This document shows positions 17,501 through 26,102 of a DNA stretch of 64,000 bases, piece after piece; position 1 is the first letter of the stretch; each line of letters opens with the position of its first letter. The stretch spans positions 124,001-188,000 of the forward strand of contig CAWFLL010000002.1 in the NCBI GenBank assembly GCA_963816785.1. The letters run 5' to 3'. Under the pieces are notes generated by a model, which worked only from the letters and a program-made list of their open reading frames with translations, ran no database searches and was not told where the DNA came from. A program made the position numbers and the translations under genes. This stretch comes from VRUE01 sp963816785. Lineage in GTDB: Bacteria > Actinomycetota > Thermoleophilia > Solirubrobacterales > 70-9.

Positions 17501-19204
17501 AGGCAGGACGGCAGCATGTACGTTTACGACATTGACAATGCCTTTCTCAGCCCGGATGCACTGGTACAGAAGTTCGATGCTGAAGGTAACCCGGACAACG
17601 GCTTCGGCTCGGAAAGCAAACTGGCAGGACTCACCGCGGCTGGAGACTTGTCTGAACTTGGCAGTCCAGTTGGAGCTCCGCTCGGGATTGCAGTCGACAA
17701 CAACCCTGCAAGCCCCAACTATCGTGACCTGTACGTCCTGGACTTCCCGGAATTTGCCGGCGCGCTGAAACGATATGACTCGTCCGGGAATCTTGAGATG
17801 ACCGTGCCTGTCGGTGGCTTCTTTGAACTGCCGTCCGGCGTCGGGGTCGATCCGACCAACGGTCACGTCTATGTATCTGTGAGGCCACTATTCGGTGCGG
17901 GATCCACCATCTACGTGTTCGATGCAAACGGCGCTCCAGTGGCACCCGTCTCTTTCGCTGTGTCCGGAGGCGGCTTTGGAGTCGCGGCCGATTCTAACGG
18001 CAAGGTCTATGTCGCCAACGGCAGCAACGCGGAAATCTACGATGGATCGGATGGCTCTTCGCTCGGCACGTTGGACCCGGAACCTTCCTACGGTGTGGCA
18101 GTCGACCCGGGAGCGTTCGGCAACCCCTCGGACGACCTCATCTATGTCGACGGCGGGAATGAGGTGAGGCTGTTCGATTCCGCTGGCAACTCAGTGGGAG
18201 GCCCGCTGGGTTCGGGGATCGTCTCGGAATCCGTCAGTCTTGGTGCCGATGGGGGCAAGGTGGTCCTTTCCAATTTCGGCGCCGGAAACGCTGCGGTCTT
18301 TGTGTCGGAAATCCCATCGGACCGTGGATACGACAGTCAGCTTGTGATCGAAAGCGTACGCGCCCCGGCAACCCACCGCTCTGATTTGTTCCAAACGAAC
18401 TCAAGCGGCGCGCATGCCGTCTTCTCGACGATATTACCGTTGACAGGATTCGACAGCGGTGGGAAGTACGAGTTGATCCGCTACGACGCCACGGCCCAAC
18501 ATTTCGACTGCACGTCGTGCAGCCCGACTGGTCTACCACCGTCGAGCGATGCGACATTGGCGTCGGACGGCCTGAGCATCACGGACGACGGTCGGATCTT
18601 CTTCAATACACCGGAGGCGCTCACTCTACGCGACACCAACAACCAGCTCGATGCGTATGAGTGGGCCCCCGAGCGTTCCCAGACCGCCGTCGGCAGCTGC
18701 CACAGGCCGGGCGGATGCCTCGAACTGATCTCCAGCGGCAAGGCCAGATCGGCTTCTGGGCTGCTGTCGGTGAGCGCTGATGGCCTCAACGCTTTCTTCT
18801 TCACGCGCGAGACGCTTGCGGACAATGACGACAACGGCAACCAGATGAAGCTATACACCGCCCGCGAAGGCGGAGGTTTCTTCGCCGTGCCGCCCCAACC
18901 GTCCTGTGCCGCCTCTGATGAGTGCCACGGGCCTAGCAGCCCAACAGCGCCGCCAATTTCGCTTGGCACGCTGAAGGGCACCGGCGGGAATGCGAAGTCC
19001 GCGCCGAAGTGCGACGCAGACGACCTAGCGCGGCGCGCCACGCGTTTCTCCCATCAGGTCAAGAACCTGCGTGAGCGCGCCGCCGGTGCGTCGGGCAAGA
19101 GCGCCGTGAAGCTGCGCAAGAAGGTTCGTAGGCAGGCCAAAGCGGCAAGGCGCGCTGCAGATGCGGCGAAACGATGCCGCGGTCGGATCGAGAGTGGGCC
19201 GTGA
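14546..19204 (+). CDS. Giant secreted beta-propeller surface protein A2, with a nested NHL propeller
   Basis: 1,552 aa, intact. Signal peptide (RRNLGLLTPLFAAALLFAAF, ending SPAQA), NHL-repeat propeller (residues about 45-430, for example GDVYVAERGNDRVSQF), one FN3-like domain (about 430-535), the A-family signature CPNNLARQQTG with LDCRAYELVS (about 545-570), then a PD40-like propeller. Unlike A4 this propeller is interrupted at residues about 955-1262 by a second NHL-like propeller (YVYDIDNAFL to VVLSNFGAGNAAVF), after which the PD40 strands resume. It ends with CAASDECHGP and a Lys/Arg/Ala-rich helical tail. ATG 14546 lies three bases after the B1 stop (TAGGTCATG); an internal ATG at 14588 with a nearby GGAG would also leave a complete signal peptide. 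Secreted or surface-bound; function unknown. Confidence 0.8.
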   Translation: MGTTRTSKREQKSTMWTRRNLGLLTPLFAAALLFAAFTASPAQAVLVPNFSFGGGGGDGGKLSEPAAIAINYTTGDVYVAERGNDRVSQFTATGEFVRAWGLDVVESGKPNDNGDVFEVCDTTTGNVPVDCKAGTASFQSGTFDYPIGIAIDNSTGPAAGSVYVQDTHNRRIQRFTADGEFVLMWGKEVNSTSGGDICPRPGNPGDTCQKGAGSSDLTGYNPGVASEGGWDAFGVFASQVAVDEAGRIYTSSGREDDSRVVQFNSSGNVLGYIHEKPGADPEAFTLPNALTTDFGGHIYVSEGSIFGVPFQKFPTTDFNPTGITSGSDVNFPYYGENPNRFAADPVTHNLFIADSNFLSPCQTVVGNAQDHVVEYSPSGELADCSPPTTVGMDFMNGAINGMAVSPGHKLYMAVDEGNFNSPEPEIRVFDTPLASPPTVDSEAASNITTNSVQFRARVTANLASTSYHVEYGTNPCSEVPNQCQQTTDLPAGASLIPQDRSVQVNALQPATSYYYRFVVTNSEGSDAGPDKRFTTFAEQVFDASCPNNLARQQTGSGFLLDCRAYELVSAENQGGYDVESNLVTGQTPFDGFPEASDKALYAIHNGGIPGTGNPTNRGPDPYVTARDQKNKRWSTEYVGIPADAPSLEPFSSTVAGADSALGNFAFGGDDICDPCFGDGSSGMPVRQADHSLTQGMVGSIPVSDPEPFGEVRRHLSGDGSHFIFASEQQFEPEGNPDNGNVTIYDRDMKENTTQVVSTVPDGSTIESGSDVVALDVSADGSRILIGDRVSTDSEGNDYFDLYMHVGTSANSIEVANTLNGVLYGGMSSDGSQVIFTTRDQLADDTDGSIDLFRASVEGGATIERISSGVGGAGDTDDCDPAANTFNPSDWNTIPGGPTDCSVAPIGGGGGVARDSGSVYFLSPEQLAGPSAGVDGAPNLYVDHPGADPQFVTTLESTANSPFKPATPLFQRFIGSFSRPVGAAVDRQDGSMYVYDIDNAFLSPDALVQKFDAEGNPDNGFGSESKLAGLTAAGDLSELGSPVGAPLGIAVDNNPASPNYRDLYVLDFPEFAGALKRYDSSGNLEMTVPVGGFFELPSGVGVDPTNGHVYVSVRPLFGAGSTIYVFDANGAPVAPVSFAVSGGGFGVAADSNGKVYVANGSNAEIYDGSDGSSLGTLDPEPSYGVAVDPGAFGNPSDDLIYVDGGNEVRLFDSAGNSVGGPLGSGIVSESVSLGADGGKVVLSNFGAGNAAVFVSEIPSDRGYDSQLVIESVRAPATHRSDLFQTNSSGAHAVFSTILPLTGFDSGGKYELIRYDATAQHFDCTSCSPTGLPPSSDATLASDGLSITDDGRIFFNTPEALTLRDTNNQLDAYEWAPERSQTAVGSCHRPGGCLELISSGKARSASGLLSVSADGLNAFFFTRETLADNDDNGNQMKLYTAREGGGFFAVPPQPSCAASDECHGPSSPTAPPISLGTLKGTGGNAKSAPKCDADDLARRATRFSHQVKNLRERAAGASGKSAVKLRKKVRRQAKAARRAADAAKRCRGRIESGP

Positions 19205-19219
19205 GGAGCTCGGGAATGA

Positions 19220-22027
19220 GTGAGCGCACACCGAAAGATGGAGACGGAGCCGATGAGGACGCAGCCGACCGAGGTCGCCATCGCAGCCACGTTGCGCAAC
19301 CGCGTAACGGCTGCCATTGTCGCAGCATGCTGCCTTCTGGCGATGGGTGTACTGGCCGCTCCGGCGTCGGCGAGTCAGACGATCACGGCTTTCCAAGTCA
19401 CGACGACGACGACTCAGGCTGGTGGACACCCGGACCTTGGAATGTCCTTTGAGCTGGCCGCTCCAGGTGCACCGGAGGCAGCACGTAGTGTCAGCGTCAA
19501 CACGCCAGAGGGGGTCTTCGGAAACCCGAGAGCGATCAGCCGCTGCAGTTCGATCGATTTCGCCTTCACGCAGTGTCCGTCGAGCTCCCAAGCCGGCATC
19601 ATCACCGTCTATGCGAACTACGAAGGCGATCCCAGCAAACTGCTCGGCACTGCGCCGATCTATGCCCGGGAGACGGTCGGTGATGAAACGGCGCTGTTCT
19701 CGTTCATTGCACCGACCCTAAATGTCCCGGTCTCGATCCCCGTGGCGGTCCGCACTGCTTCCGACTACGGCCTTCGATTTACCGTGAGCGAGCTCACGCA
19801 GTTGGCGCCGCTGGCAGCTGCGGATCTCGCCTTCTGGGGCTTCCCTGCCGAATCCACCCACGACGCCCAGCGCTTCCCGAAGGGCTCGCCCGGCAACCCG
19901 GCCGGCTGCCCCGGCCTGGCAGACACGACATGTATCCCCAAACCGGTCGAAGCAGGCATCACTGTGCAGCCGATGATCAACAACCCGTCGATCTGCACAG
20001 AAGACCTGCTGGCCGTTTCGATCGAAGTCAGGACCTATCAGGATCCGGGCGACCCGAGCACGGCGTCGTCGACTTATCCGGCTTCGACCGGCTGTTACAA
20101 AATGACCTTCAAACCGGTCCTGCTGGCGACTCCCACCACCAAAGAGGCCGACTCGCCGGCCGGGCTTGACGTGGTGATGCAGGCTCCGCAGCCTCTGGGC
20201 AAATCGACTACGCCATCGCCGATTAAGACGGCGGTCCTCACCCTTCCCGACGGCCTCACCGTCAATCCCGACGCCGCAGACGGCCAGACCGCGTGCCCCG
20301 ATGCACTTGCCAACTTTGGCTCAGAGGCTCCGGCAGAATGTCCAGACAACGCGAAGATCGGAACATTCGAGGTGGGCTCGTCAGCCTTGGACGGACCGCT
20401 CGAGGGCTCGATCTACATCGGCGAGCCTAAGCCGGGCAACCAGTACAGGTTGTTCCTGGTCGCCAGCGGATTCGGGATCAATGCGAAGGTCGAAGGCTCG
20501 GTGCGACCCGATCCGGAAACCGGTCGCGTGACGTTCTTCATCGAAGACCTGCCCCAGGTTCCGTTCGACGAATTCGACATCCACCTTTTCGCCTCCGACC
20601 GCGGCCTGATGGCCACACCTACGCATTGCTCGGTCTACCCAGTGGTCGCTCGATTCTTCCCGTGGAACGACAAGCTGCCGGATCAGAGCTCGAATCAGAT
20701 CTTCTCCATAGAGTCGGGGCCGCAGCGGATCGCCCTGCCCTGGGCCGATCCGTCCTTTCAACCCCCGCCTCGACGCAGGTACCACCAATCCGACGGCGGG
20801 GGGGTTCTCGGACTTCTCCCTACAGCTGGATCGAGATGACGGCGACCAATTCCTGGGCGATCTCAACTTCACCATGCCACTCGGCTTCACCGGCTCGCTC
20901 AGGGGCATCTCGTACTGCCCAGAGGCGGCATTGTCGCAAGCGGCCAGAAACCCTGGCCGTATCGAGCAGGCAGCTCCCTCGTGTCCACCATCCAGCCAGA
21001 TCGGAACCACGAACGTGGCGGCCGGCCCCGGTGGCTACCCGTTCAACGTCGTGGGTCGGATCTATCTATCTGGCCCGCTCAAAGGCGCTCCTCTGTCCCT
21101 GGCTGCGATCACTCCCGCCTTGGCGGGACCCTATGACTACGGAACTCAGGTCGTACGGGTAGGGGTCCATGTCGACCCCCGTACAGCCCAGGTCAGCGCC
21201 CTCTCAGACACCGTGCCGCAGATCATCGGCGGAGTGCCGCTCGAGATTGCGCACGATTCGGGTGCACCTCAACCGCCCCAACTTCTTGATCAACCCGACG
21301 AATTGCAGCAACTTCGCAATCCACTCGGAGGGAGTTGGGGATCAGGGGACCGCGACCAGCTTCGATTCTCCCTTCACATGCGGTCAATTGCGTCGCCCTT
21401 GGCTTCAAGCCTCGTATGTCAATCAAGCAACTTGGCAAGCGCAGTCAGACCCAGCGCACGAAGAACCCGAAATTGCGGTTCGATCTGTTTACGCGCCAAG
21501 GAGACGCCAACATCAGCTCGGTCTCGGTGACCTTGCCGAAAGCCTTTGCGATCGACCAGCGCCATCTCGGCAACATCTGCTCGAAGGCTCAGCTCGAGGC
21601 AGAACGCTGCGCCGGGCGCCAGGCGATCGGAAACGTCAAAGTCTGGACACCACTGCTCGATGAGCCGTTGTCCGGTCCCGCCTACGCCGTATCGGGGTTC
21701 GGGAAACTCCCCCGCGTCGCCTTCATCCTCGCGGGCCAGGTGACGGTCATTCCGCAGGCCGAATCCTCATCGGTCAAAGGTGGCATTCTGCGCACGGTCG
21801 TTCCGGTCGTCCCGGACGCCCCGATCGGCCACTTCCGCCTCGATCTCTTTGGAGGTAAACAGGGCTACTTGGTCAACACGCGCTCGCTCTGCAGCTCTCC
21901 GACTAGGGTCACGGTCCAATACGACGCTCACAACGGCAAGACTCTCAAAGAGCAGGTCAGGACCAAGACTGCCTGCAAAGGAACGCGAAGCACGAAGCGC
22001 GCGAGCCACCGTCGAGCTCGTCGCTGA
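19220..22027 (+). CDS. Secreted AGGHPD-type surface protein B2 (three single-base shifts)
   Basis: Paralogue of B1, about 930 aa after correction. Signal peptide (VTAAIVAACCLLAMGVLAA, ending SASQ), TTTQAGGHPDLGMSFEL, then the same four-unit layout: NTPEGVFGNPRAI, LPDGLTVNPDAADG, MPLGFTGSLRGISYCPE and LPKAFAIDQRHLGNIC. The tail contains YLVNTRSLC. Homology moves between frames at about 20760-20860, 21250 and 21390, each consistent with one extra base; the first lies next to a G homopolymer. The start is uncertain: GTG 19220, ATG 19238 and ATG 19253 are in frame. Last gene of cluster 1, 13 bases after the A2 stop if GTG 19220 is used. B2 and B4 resemble each other more than B1 or B3 (AITPALAGPYDYGT versus VVTPAVSGPYDLGN in B1), so the two B positions in each cluster are distinct lineages. 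Confidence 0.75.
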
Positions 22028-22169
22028 GCATCCCACGTGGGGCCGGAGGGCCTTGGAGACAGACGAGCGATCGCAAGCCCAGGCGCAGCCCCGATTTTAA
22101 GAAGACACTGACGTACCATCAGGATTCGCTGAGGCGGTAGGCGCTCAAACGCGGAAGTCGAGGAGAGCG

Positions 22170-23022
22170 ATGGGAAATGGTCGAGCCGAGATGACGGGCG
22201 AAGGTTGATCTGGCGACCGCTTGCTGCGGGCCACCGTCAGCGGCTATGCTCTGACTTTGACGCTTGCCACGCTGGCAGCTGCTGCGATCTGGGCCGGAGG
22301 ACCGCCGGCGCCGAGCGCGCCCAGCGCGACAACGTGATTGCGATGATCAATGGCGGAATCAAGCCGCGCGAAGCTTCCCCGCCGACGACCGTGTTCCGGT
22401 CACCGTCTTCCTCTCCGGTGGGGTCCAGACCTCTGATGGCTCACCGATCCCGCAGGGTCAACTGGATCCGACTCGAACTCGCTTGGCGGGGAGTGATGAA
22501 CACACAGGGTCTCCCGGTTTGTCCCCGCGAGACGACTCGACCAGCACGACCAGACGAAGCAGGCGATCAGGACTTGCGGAGACTCGCTGGTCGGACGTGG
22601 GCAGCTCTCGGCACAGATCTTCGTGCCGAATCAGCCGGCCTTTCGGGTCAAGGCAAACCTGCTCACCTTCAACGGCAAGTACGAAAGCAGGGCCGACCCG
22701 CGGTCTGGGCGCACGCCTACTCGATGGACCCCCCGAGCTCATTCGTGATCCCGTTCACGGTCCGCAACGAAGCCGCACCGGACGGTCCTGGTGACGACGA
22801 TCAGGCGCTCGGTCGGGCCCTGGCCGCACGTCGCCAACTTCGCGGTTCAGGTCTCGCGGCATCTACAACCACGCCGGGGAGCGGAAAAGCTATCTCAACG
22901 CCTCCTGCCCGGTGCCGAAGGGCTTCTCGGCCGGGTTCCTCTCCTTCGCACGCGCCACCTACAGCTTCGCCGGCGGCGAGAAGATCGTCACCGAGTCGGT
23001 CCGCAGCTGCCGCGTCCGCTGA
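22170..23022 (+). CDS. Secreted protein of the SGGxxP/ALPRxE family, copy 1 (frameshifted)
   Basis: One of three homologous secreted proteins in the window (others at 32118-32947 and 56590-57465). After a signal-type helix (ATVSGYALTLTLATLAAAAI) it reads NVIAMINGGIKPR, then VPVTVFLSGGVQTSDGSPIP, LELAWRG, MNTQGLPVCP, SLVGRGQL, NQPAFRVKANLLTFNGK, and closes with NASCPVPKGFSAGFLSFARA and SVRSCRVR. Four Cys are conserved with the other copies. The domain is probably a beta-sandwich of about 250 aa; no function is recognised. ATG 22170 has AGGAGAG upstream. At least four frame changes occur. The gene follows cluster 1, while copy 3 follows cluster 2 beyond the MMPL transporter, and both copies are followed by the same promoter and an HTH-less TetR gene. 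Confidence 0.65.
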
Positions 23023-23043
23023 AAACGCGGCGAAACGGGCATA

Positions 23044-23060
23044 GTGGTACGTCACAGGCT
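23044..23060 (+). promoter_or_regulatory. Upstream box TGGTACGTCACAGGCTC
   Basis: This box lies about 117 bases upstream of a shared promoter. Near-identical boxes stand at 36242-36258 (TGGTACGTCATAGGCTC) and 57391-57406 (GGTACGTCAAAGGCTC), also 98-130 bases upstream of a shared promoter. It may be an activator or operator site, or part of a transcript end; the sequence cannot decide. Confidence 0.4.
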
Positions 23061-23160
23061 CGATTTTCGCACTTTGCTTCGGTTCGCAGTTTTTCGCTTG
23101 ATTAAGCCATTTGCGGCGCTTTAGGTGAAACCGAGCCGCAAATTCCTCCTCGGGCCGCAC

Positions 23161-23190
23161 TTGACAGAACGGGTCCGTTTATGTTCTTAT
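23161..23190 (+). promoter_or_regulatory. Shared promoter element, copy 2 (HTH-less TetR)
   Basis: TTGACA at 23161-23166, an 18-base spacer with GGTCCG, and TGTTCTTAT ending at 23190. The spacer carries AACGG-GT-CCGTT, a perfect inverted repeat that could serve as a TetR-type operator overlapping the promoter. Confidence 0.7.
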
Positions 23191-23215
23191 TGATTCTGTC
23201 TTCGAAAGGAAGGCG

Positions 23216-23812
23216 ATGCGGCTGTTTTGCTGGCCCTGGCCGGCGGTTCGAAATGCACATCCCCAGACCAACAAGGGAGCGGCAGTCGGTGATAGCGCCT
23301 CAGGCGAACGGCGGCAGGAAAAGCCGTCGCGAAGCTGCTCCCGCCCCGATCGGCCGCCGTGCTCCGGGCGAGAGATTCTCGACCAGCTTCGACCAGCTGC
23401 AGAGGGAGGTCGAGAGGCGCATGCGGCCGCCAGACCGGGTGGGAGGCGAGGGTCGTGGCCGGCATCCGGCCGCCCTCGAGTTCGCCGCCGCCAACCCCGG
23501 CGAGACCCGGGCCCTGACGATCGATGCTCGCACCACCGACTCCGCCGGCCGATCGCCAGGACGACGTGATCGCCTACTTCACCAGCCTGCTCGGAGACGC
23601 GGTGCCGATCGGAGAAGCTCTTCCCGATCGCCACCGACAGGGCGATGATCGCCTCGATCACGATGATCGTCCGCAGCCACCTCGTCACCGGCTCCGCGAA
23701 GCAGCTGCCGGAGCTCGCTCCGGACTTGGTCTACCTGATCCTGATGCCGTACACGGGCCTGGCCCGCGCCCGGCGCGAGGCCGAGCGCTCGAGGCCTCGC
23801 GGCCATAGGTAG
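23216..23812 (+). CDS. TetR-like ligand-binding domain without HTH (frameshifted)
   Basis: From about 23380 the sequence encodes a TetR C-terminal domain: FSTSFDQLQREVERRM, ALEFAAANPGETRALTIDA, DDVIAYFTSLLGDAV, ATDRAMIASITMIVRSHL and LVYLILMPYTGLARAR, with stop TAG 23810-23812. The roughly 180 bases between the promoter and this domain show no helix-turn-helix in any frame, unlike the complete TetR at 23904. ATG 23216 with AAGGAAGG upstream is the best-placed start but is not in the frame of the domain; at least four indels are needed. It is either a decayed regulator or a dominant-negative partner that dimerises with intact TetR proteins. It is directly preceded by the shared promoter, as is the similar gene at 57690-58123. 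Confidence 0.5.
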
Positions 23813-23866
23813 AGGCTCGTACGGTTTCTTAACGCACGAATTTGGCCAATCTTCACGAATTTGCCC

Positions 23867-23896
23867 TTGACTTTACGGGTCCGTTCGTGTTCTTAT
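23867..23896 (+). promoter_or_regulatory. Shared promoter element, copy 3 (complete TetR, leaderless)
   Basis: TTGACT at 23867-23872, an 18-base spacer with ACGG-GT-CCGT (inverted repeat), and TGTTCTTAT ending at 23896. The TetR ATG begins eight bases after the -10 hexamer, so transcription should start at or next to the start codon and give a leaderless mRNA. Confidence 0.7.
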
Positions 23897-23903
23897 TCAG
23901 GAC

Positions 23904-24587
23904 ATGAGCTACGAGGGCACGATCGTCGTCGAGGGAGTCGAGTACGGATCGCGGCTGCCGCGCGGCCGCCACGGGATTCCGCAGGCGCTCGTGACCGAGA
24001 ACCAGCGCGATCGGCTGCTCGACGCGGCGACCGACGATCTTCGCCGACCAGGGCTTACGCGGCACTCGCTGTCGCCAATGTGATCCAGCAGGCGGGTGTC
24101 TCGCGCGGGACCTTCTACGAGATCTTCGACAACAAATTCGATTGCCTGCTCGCCGCCCAGCAGCGCGCCTTCGACCGTCTCCACGCGGCGATCGTCACGG
24201 CCTGCTCCGCCGAGCGGGAGTGGCCGCGTGGAGTCGCGGCCGGCAGTCGCCTCGGCTCTCGACTTCGCCGCCGAGTTCCCCGACGACGGCCGTCTTATCC
24301 TCGCCTCGAGCCACCCGTCCTCGGAGCCGCAGCTGGCCCGCGACGGGATCTCGGCCAACGAGTGGCTGGTCGACCTGCTGCGCGACGGCTCCGAGCATTA
24401 CCCGGACGCCCGGTCGCCCAGCGACCTGACCGAGCAGGCCGCGGTCGGGGCGGCGATATCGATCGTCGGCTCCTGCTTGGCCAGCGACCGGATCGGCCCG
24501 ATGCCGGAGCTGACCACGGCCCTCGTGCAGATCGTCCTCACGCCCTATCTCGGCGGCGATGAGGCAAAACGCGCTCTGCGGAGCTAG
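23904..24587 (+). CDS. TetR/AcrR family transcriptional regulator (one frameshift near the N-terminus, one near 24240)
   Basis: About 228 aa: an N-terminal extension (MSYEGTIVVEGVEYGS, then RLPRGRHGIPQALV), a TetR helix-turn-helix (VANVIQQAG, VSRGTFYEIFDNKFDCLLA) and a ligand-binding domain ending TALVQIVLTPYLGG. Two single-base shifts, near 24040 and 24240, separate the conserved blocks. The shared promoter lies directly upstream and the gene seems to be transcribed without a leader. Four bases after its TAG stop a small secreted protein starts, so the pair is probably an operon. A close relative of this gene, deleted internally, stands at 25864. As the only complete single TetR under this promoter it is a candidate regulator of the whole promoter family; that is inference. 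Confidence 0.75.
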
Positions 24588-24591
24588 GTCA

Positions 24592-25195
24592 ATGAACGGG
24601 ATCTTCAAGAGAATCGGGCTTACCGCAATCATCTTCATGGCGCTGACCATCTCCTCCGCAGTCGCCGCGCCCGCAAGTCGAGCGCGTGGGTCGTTCTCGA
24701 CAGCGGGCGCCAGGGCGAGTACCTGTGGTCGGTGAAGGCAAGCCGCTCCGGCGGGCCCGGCCGAGGCCGGGTCTCAGCGCGACGCCAGGCAGCCCTGTCT
24801 GCTGGTCGGGACGAAATGGCAGCGGGGCCCGTTCAGCTACGGCCGGAGCCGGTACCGGCAGTGCGCAGACGCTCCCGGTCGGCTGGCGGCGACCGAACCG
24901 CCGCTGGTCGCCAGCGGGGTAGTGCCGAGCAGCGGGCCCGCGCCCAAAGCTGACCGCAGTCGGGATGATCTTCTCGTCGAAGGTCCGCCGCGTGCAGATC
25001 ACCTACTCCGATGGGACCACGGCGACGATCCCGGCCCACGAGTTCAGCGCCGACCAATCGCGGAGCGGCGGGCTGGCCGGCTTCAGATACGCGGCCTTCT
25101 CGGTCCACGGCCCCTGGTGCCCGGAGCGGCTGGTGAGCCAGAGCGGGTCGGGCAGGACGCTGTGGGACGGCACCGTCGAAAAGCCACTCTGCTAG
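24592..25195 (+). CDS. Small secreted protein downstream of TetR, copy 1 (frameshifted)
   Basis: About 200 aa. Signal peptide (RIGLTAIIFMALTISSAVAA) followed by WVVLDSGRQGEYLWSVKA, CLLVGTKW, LAATEPPLVASGVV, then a well-conserved C-terminal half: LTAVGMIFSSKVRRVQITYS, FRYAAFSVHGPWCPERLVSQ and WDGTVEKPLC. The paralogue at 26103-26738 shares the same blocks. Three or four Cys are conserved. Family unknown to me; it looks like a small extracytoplasmic beta domain. Indels occur near 24675, 24760 and 24960. The gene starts four bases after the TetR stop and is presumably regulated with it. Confidence 0.6.
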
Positions 25196-25231
25196 CCGGC
25201 CGTTGAGCGAAATACTCTGCTGTCGCGACCG

Positions 25232-25753
25232 ATGGCAGAGATCCTCAAAATCACCCCGTCGGAGTCGGTCGAGATCCGCTCCTCGACGCCCGAGGCGCTC
25301 GAGGTGGAGGTGACCTACGCCAACGCGGGGTCACCGCCGCCGAAGCACTTCCACCCGTCCCAGGACGAGCATTTCGAGGTCCTGGCCGGGACTCTGCGCG
25401 TCTGGGTCGACGGTGAGAAGCGCGACCTCAGGGCCGGCGATCAGGTCGACGTTCCCCGCGGCGCCGTCCACCGGATGTGGAACCCAGGCGCCGAGCCGAC
25501 GCGAGCGACCTGGCGGACATCTCCGGGCGGGCGGACCGAGCAGTGGTTCCGGGCGATCGACGCCCTCCACCGCGAGGGCAGGGTGGGCAGCGACGGCAAT
25601 CCCGGGCCGCTCGCCTTCGGGGTGATGCTGAGCGAGTACCGCGACGTCTTCCGCCTCGCCGGGCCGGACCTGCTGCTGCGGCCGGCGCTGGCGGCGCTGG
25701 GCGCGATCGGCCGTGCGCGCGGATATCCGCCAGCCCCTAGCCGGCGTGCGTGA
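25232..25753 (+). CDS. Cupin domain protein
   Basis: 173 aa, intact. Cupin motif 1 is HFHPSQDEHFEVLAG, giving the metal ligands His, His and Glu; motif 2 is VPRGAVHRMWN with the last His. The domain occupies residues about 25-105, followed by a C-terminal part (FGVMLSEYRDVFRLAGPDLL) typical of small single-domain cupins with a transmembrane-like or helical tail. Cytoplasmic, because no signal peptide is seen. Cupins of this size act as dioxygenases, isomerases or sugar/ligand binders, and the substrate cannot be read from sequence. It lies between the two duplicated TetR/secreted-protein modules but shows no sign of being part of the duplication. Confidence 0.85.
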   Translation: MAEILKITPSESVEIRSSTPEALEVEVTYANAGSPPPKHFHPSQDEHFEVLAGTLRVWVDGEKRDLRAGDQVDVPRGAVHRMWNPGAEPTRATWRTSPGGRTEQWFRAIDALHREGRVGSDGNPGPLAFGVMLSEYRDVFRLAGPDLLLRPALAALGAIGRARGYPPAPSRRA

Positions 25754-25827
25754 TTAGAAGGAGGGGTTCGAGGTACGCAGAGATACGGATACCCATGTCG
25801 AAATGTCGTGCTTAATGAGATACGCCC

Positions 25828-25856
25828 TTGACTTTAAGGTCCGTTCATGTTCTTAT
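25828..25856 (+). promoter_or_regulatory. Shared promoter element, copy 4 (77 aa TetR remnant, leaderless)
   Basis: TTGACT at 25828-25833, a 17-base spacer with GGTCCG, and TGTTCTTAT ending at 25856. GTG 25864 begins eight bases after the -10 hexamer, the same geometry as the leaderless TetR at 23904. Confidence 0.7.
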
Positions 25857-25863
25857 TGCAGAT

Positions 25864-26097
25864 GTGAATCGAGGAGAGCACGACGCAACCAACGAGGTCC
25901 GGCTGGCTGGGCCGCAGTTCGCCCGTAGGGGGCCTGAGCAGGCAGCGGTCGGGGCTGCTGTTTCGATTGTCGACGCCTGCTCAACCGGAAGCGCAATCGG
26001 CCCCCTGCCGGTACTGACCTCGTCATTGGTCCGAGACGTCATCACGCCTTACCTTGGCGTGGAGCAGACACCGCAGTCTCCGCAAACGGCCGGGTAG
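25864..26097 (+). CDS. 77 aa TetR remnant: start plus C-terminal dimerisation helices
   Basis: Intact frame from GTG 25864 to TAG 26095-26097. After a short unmatched N-terminus (MNREEHDA-like) the last 55 residues align with the C-terminus of the TetR at 23904: EQAAVGAAVSIVDAC, IGPLPVLTSSLVRDVITPYL here against EQAAVGAAISIVGSC, IGPMPELTTALVQIVLTPYL there. The helix-turn-helix and most of the ligand domain are absent, about 150 residues in one deletion. In TetR proteins the final helices form the dimer interface, so the product could be a small partner that poisons dimers; it may equally be a decaying pseudogene. The retained promoter, start geometry and open frame argue for recent deletion or for function. 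Its first codon is GTG; the first residue is Met on initiation. Confidence 0.55.
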   Translation: MNRGEHDATNEVRLAGPQFARRGPEQAAVGAAVSIVDACSTGSAIGPLPVLTSSLVRDVITPYLGVEQTPQSPQTAG

Positions 26098-26102
26098 TCG
26101 CG

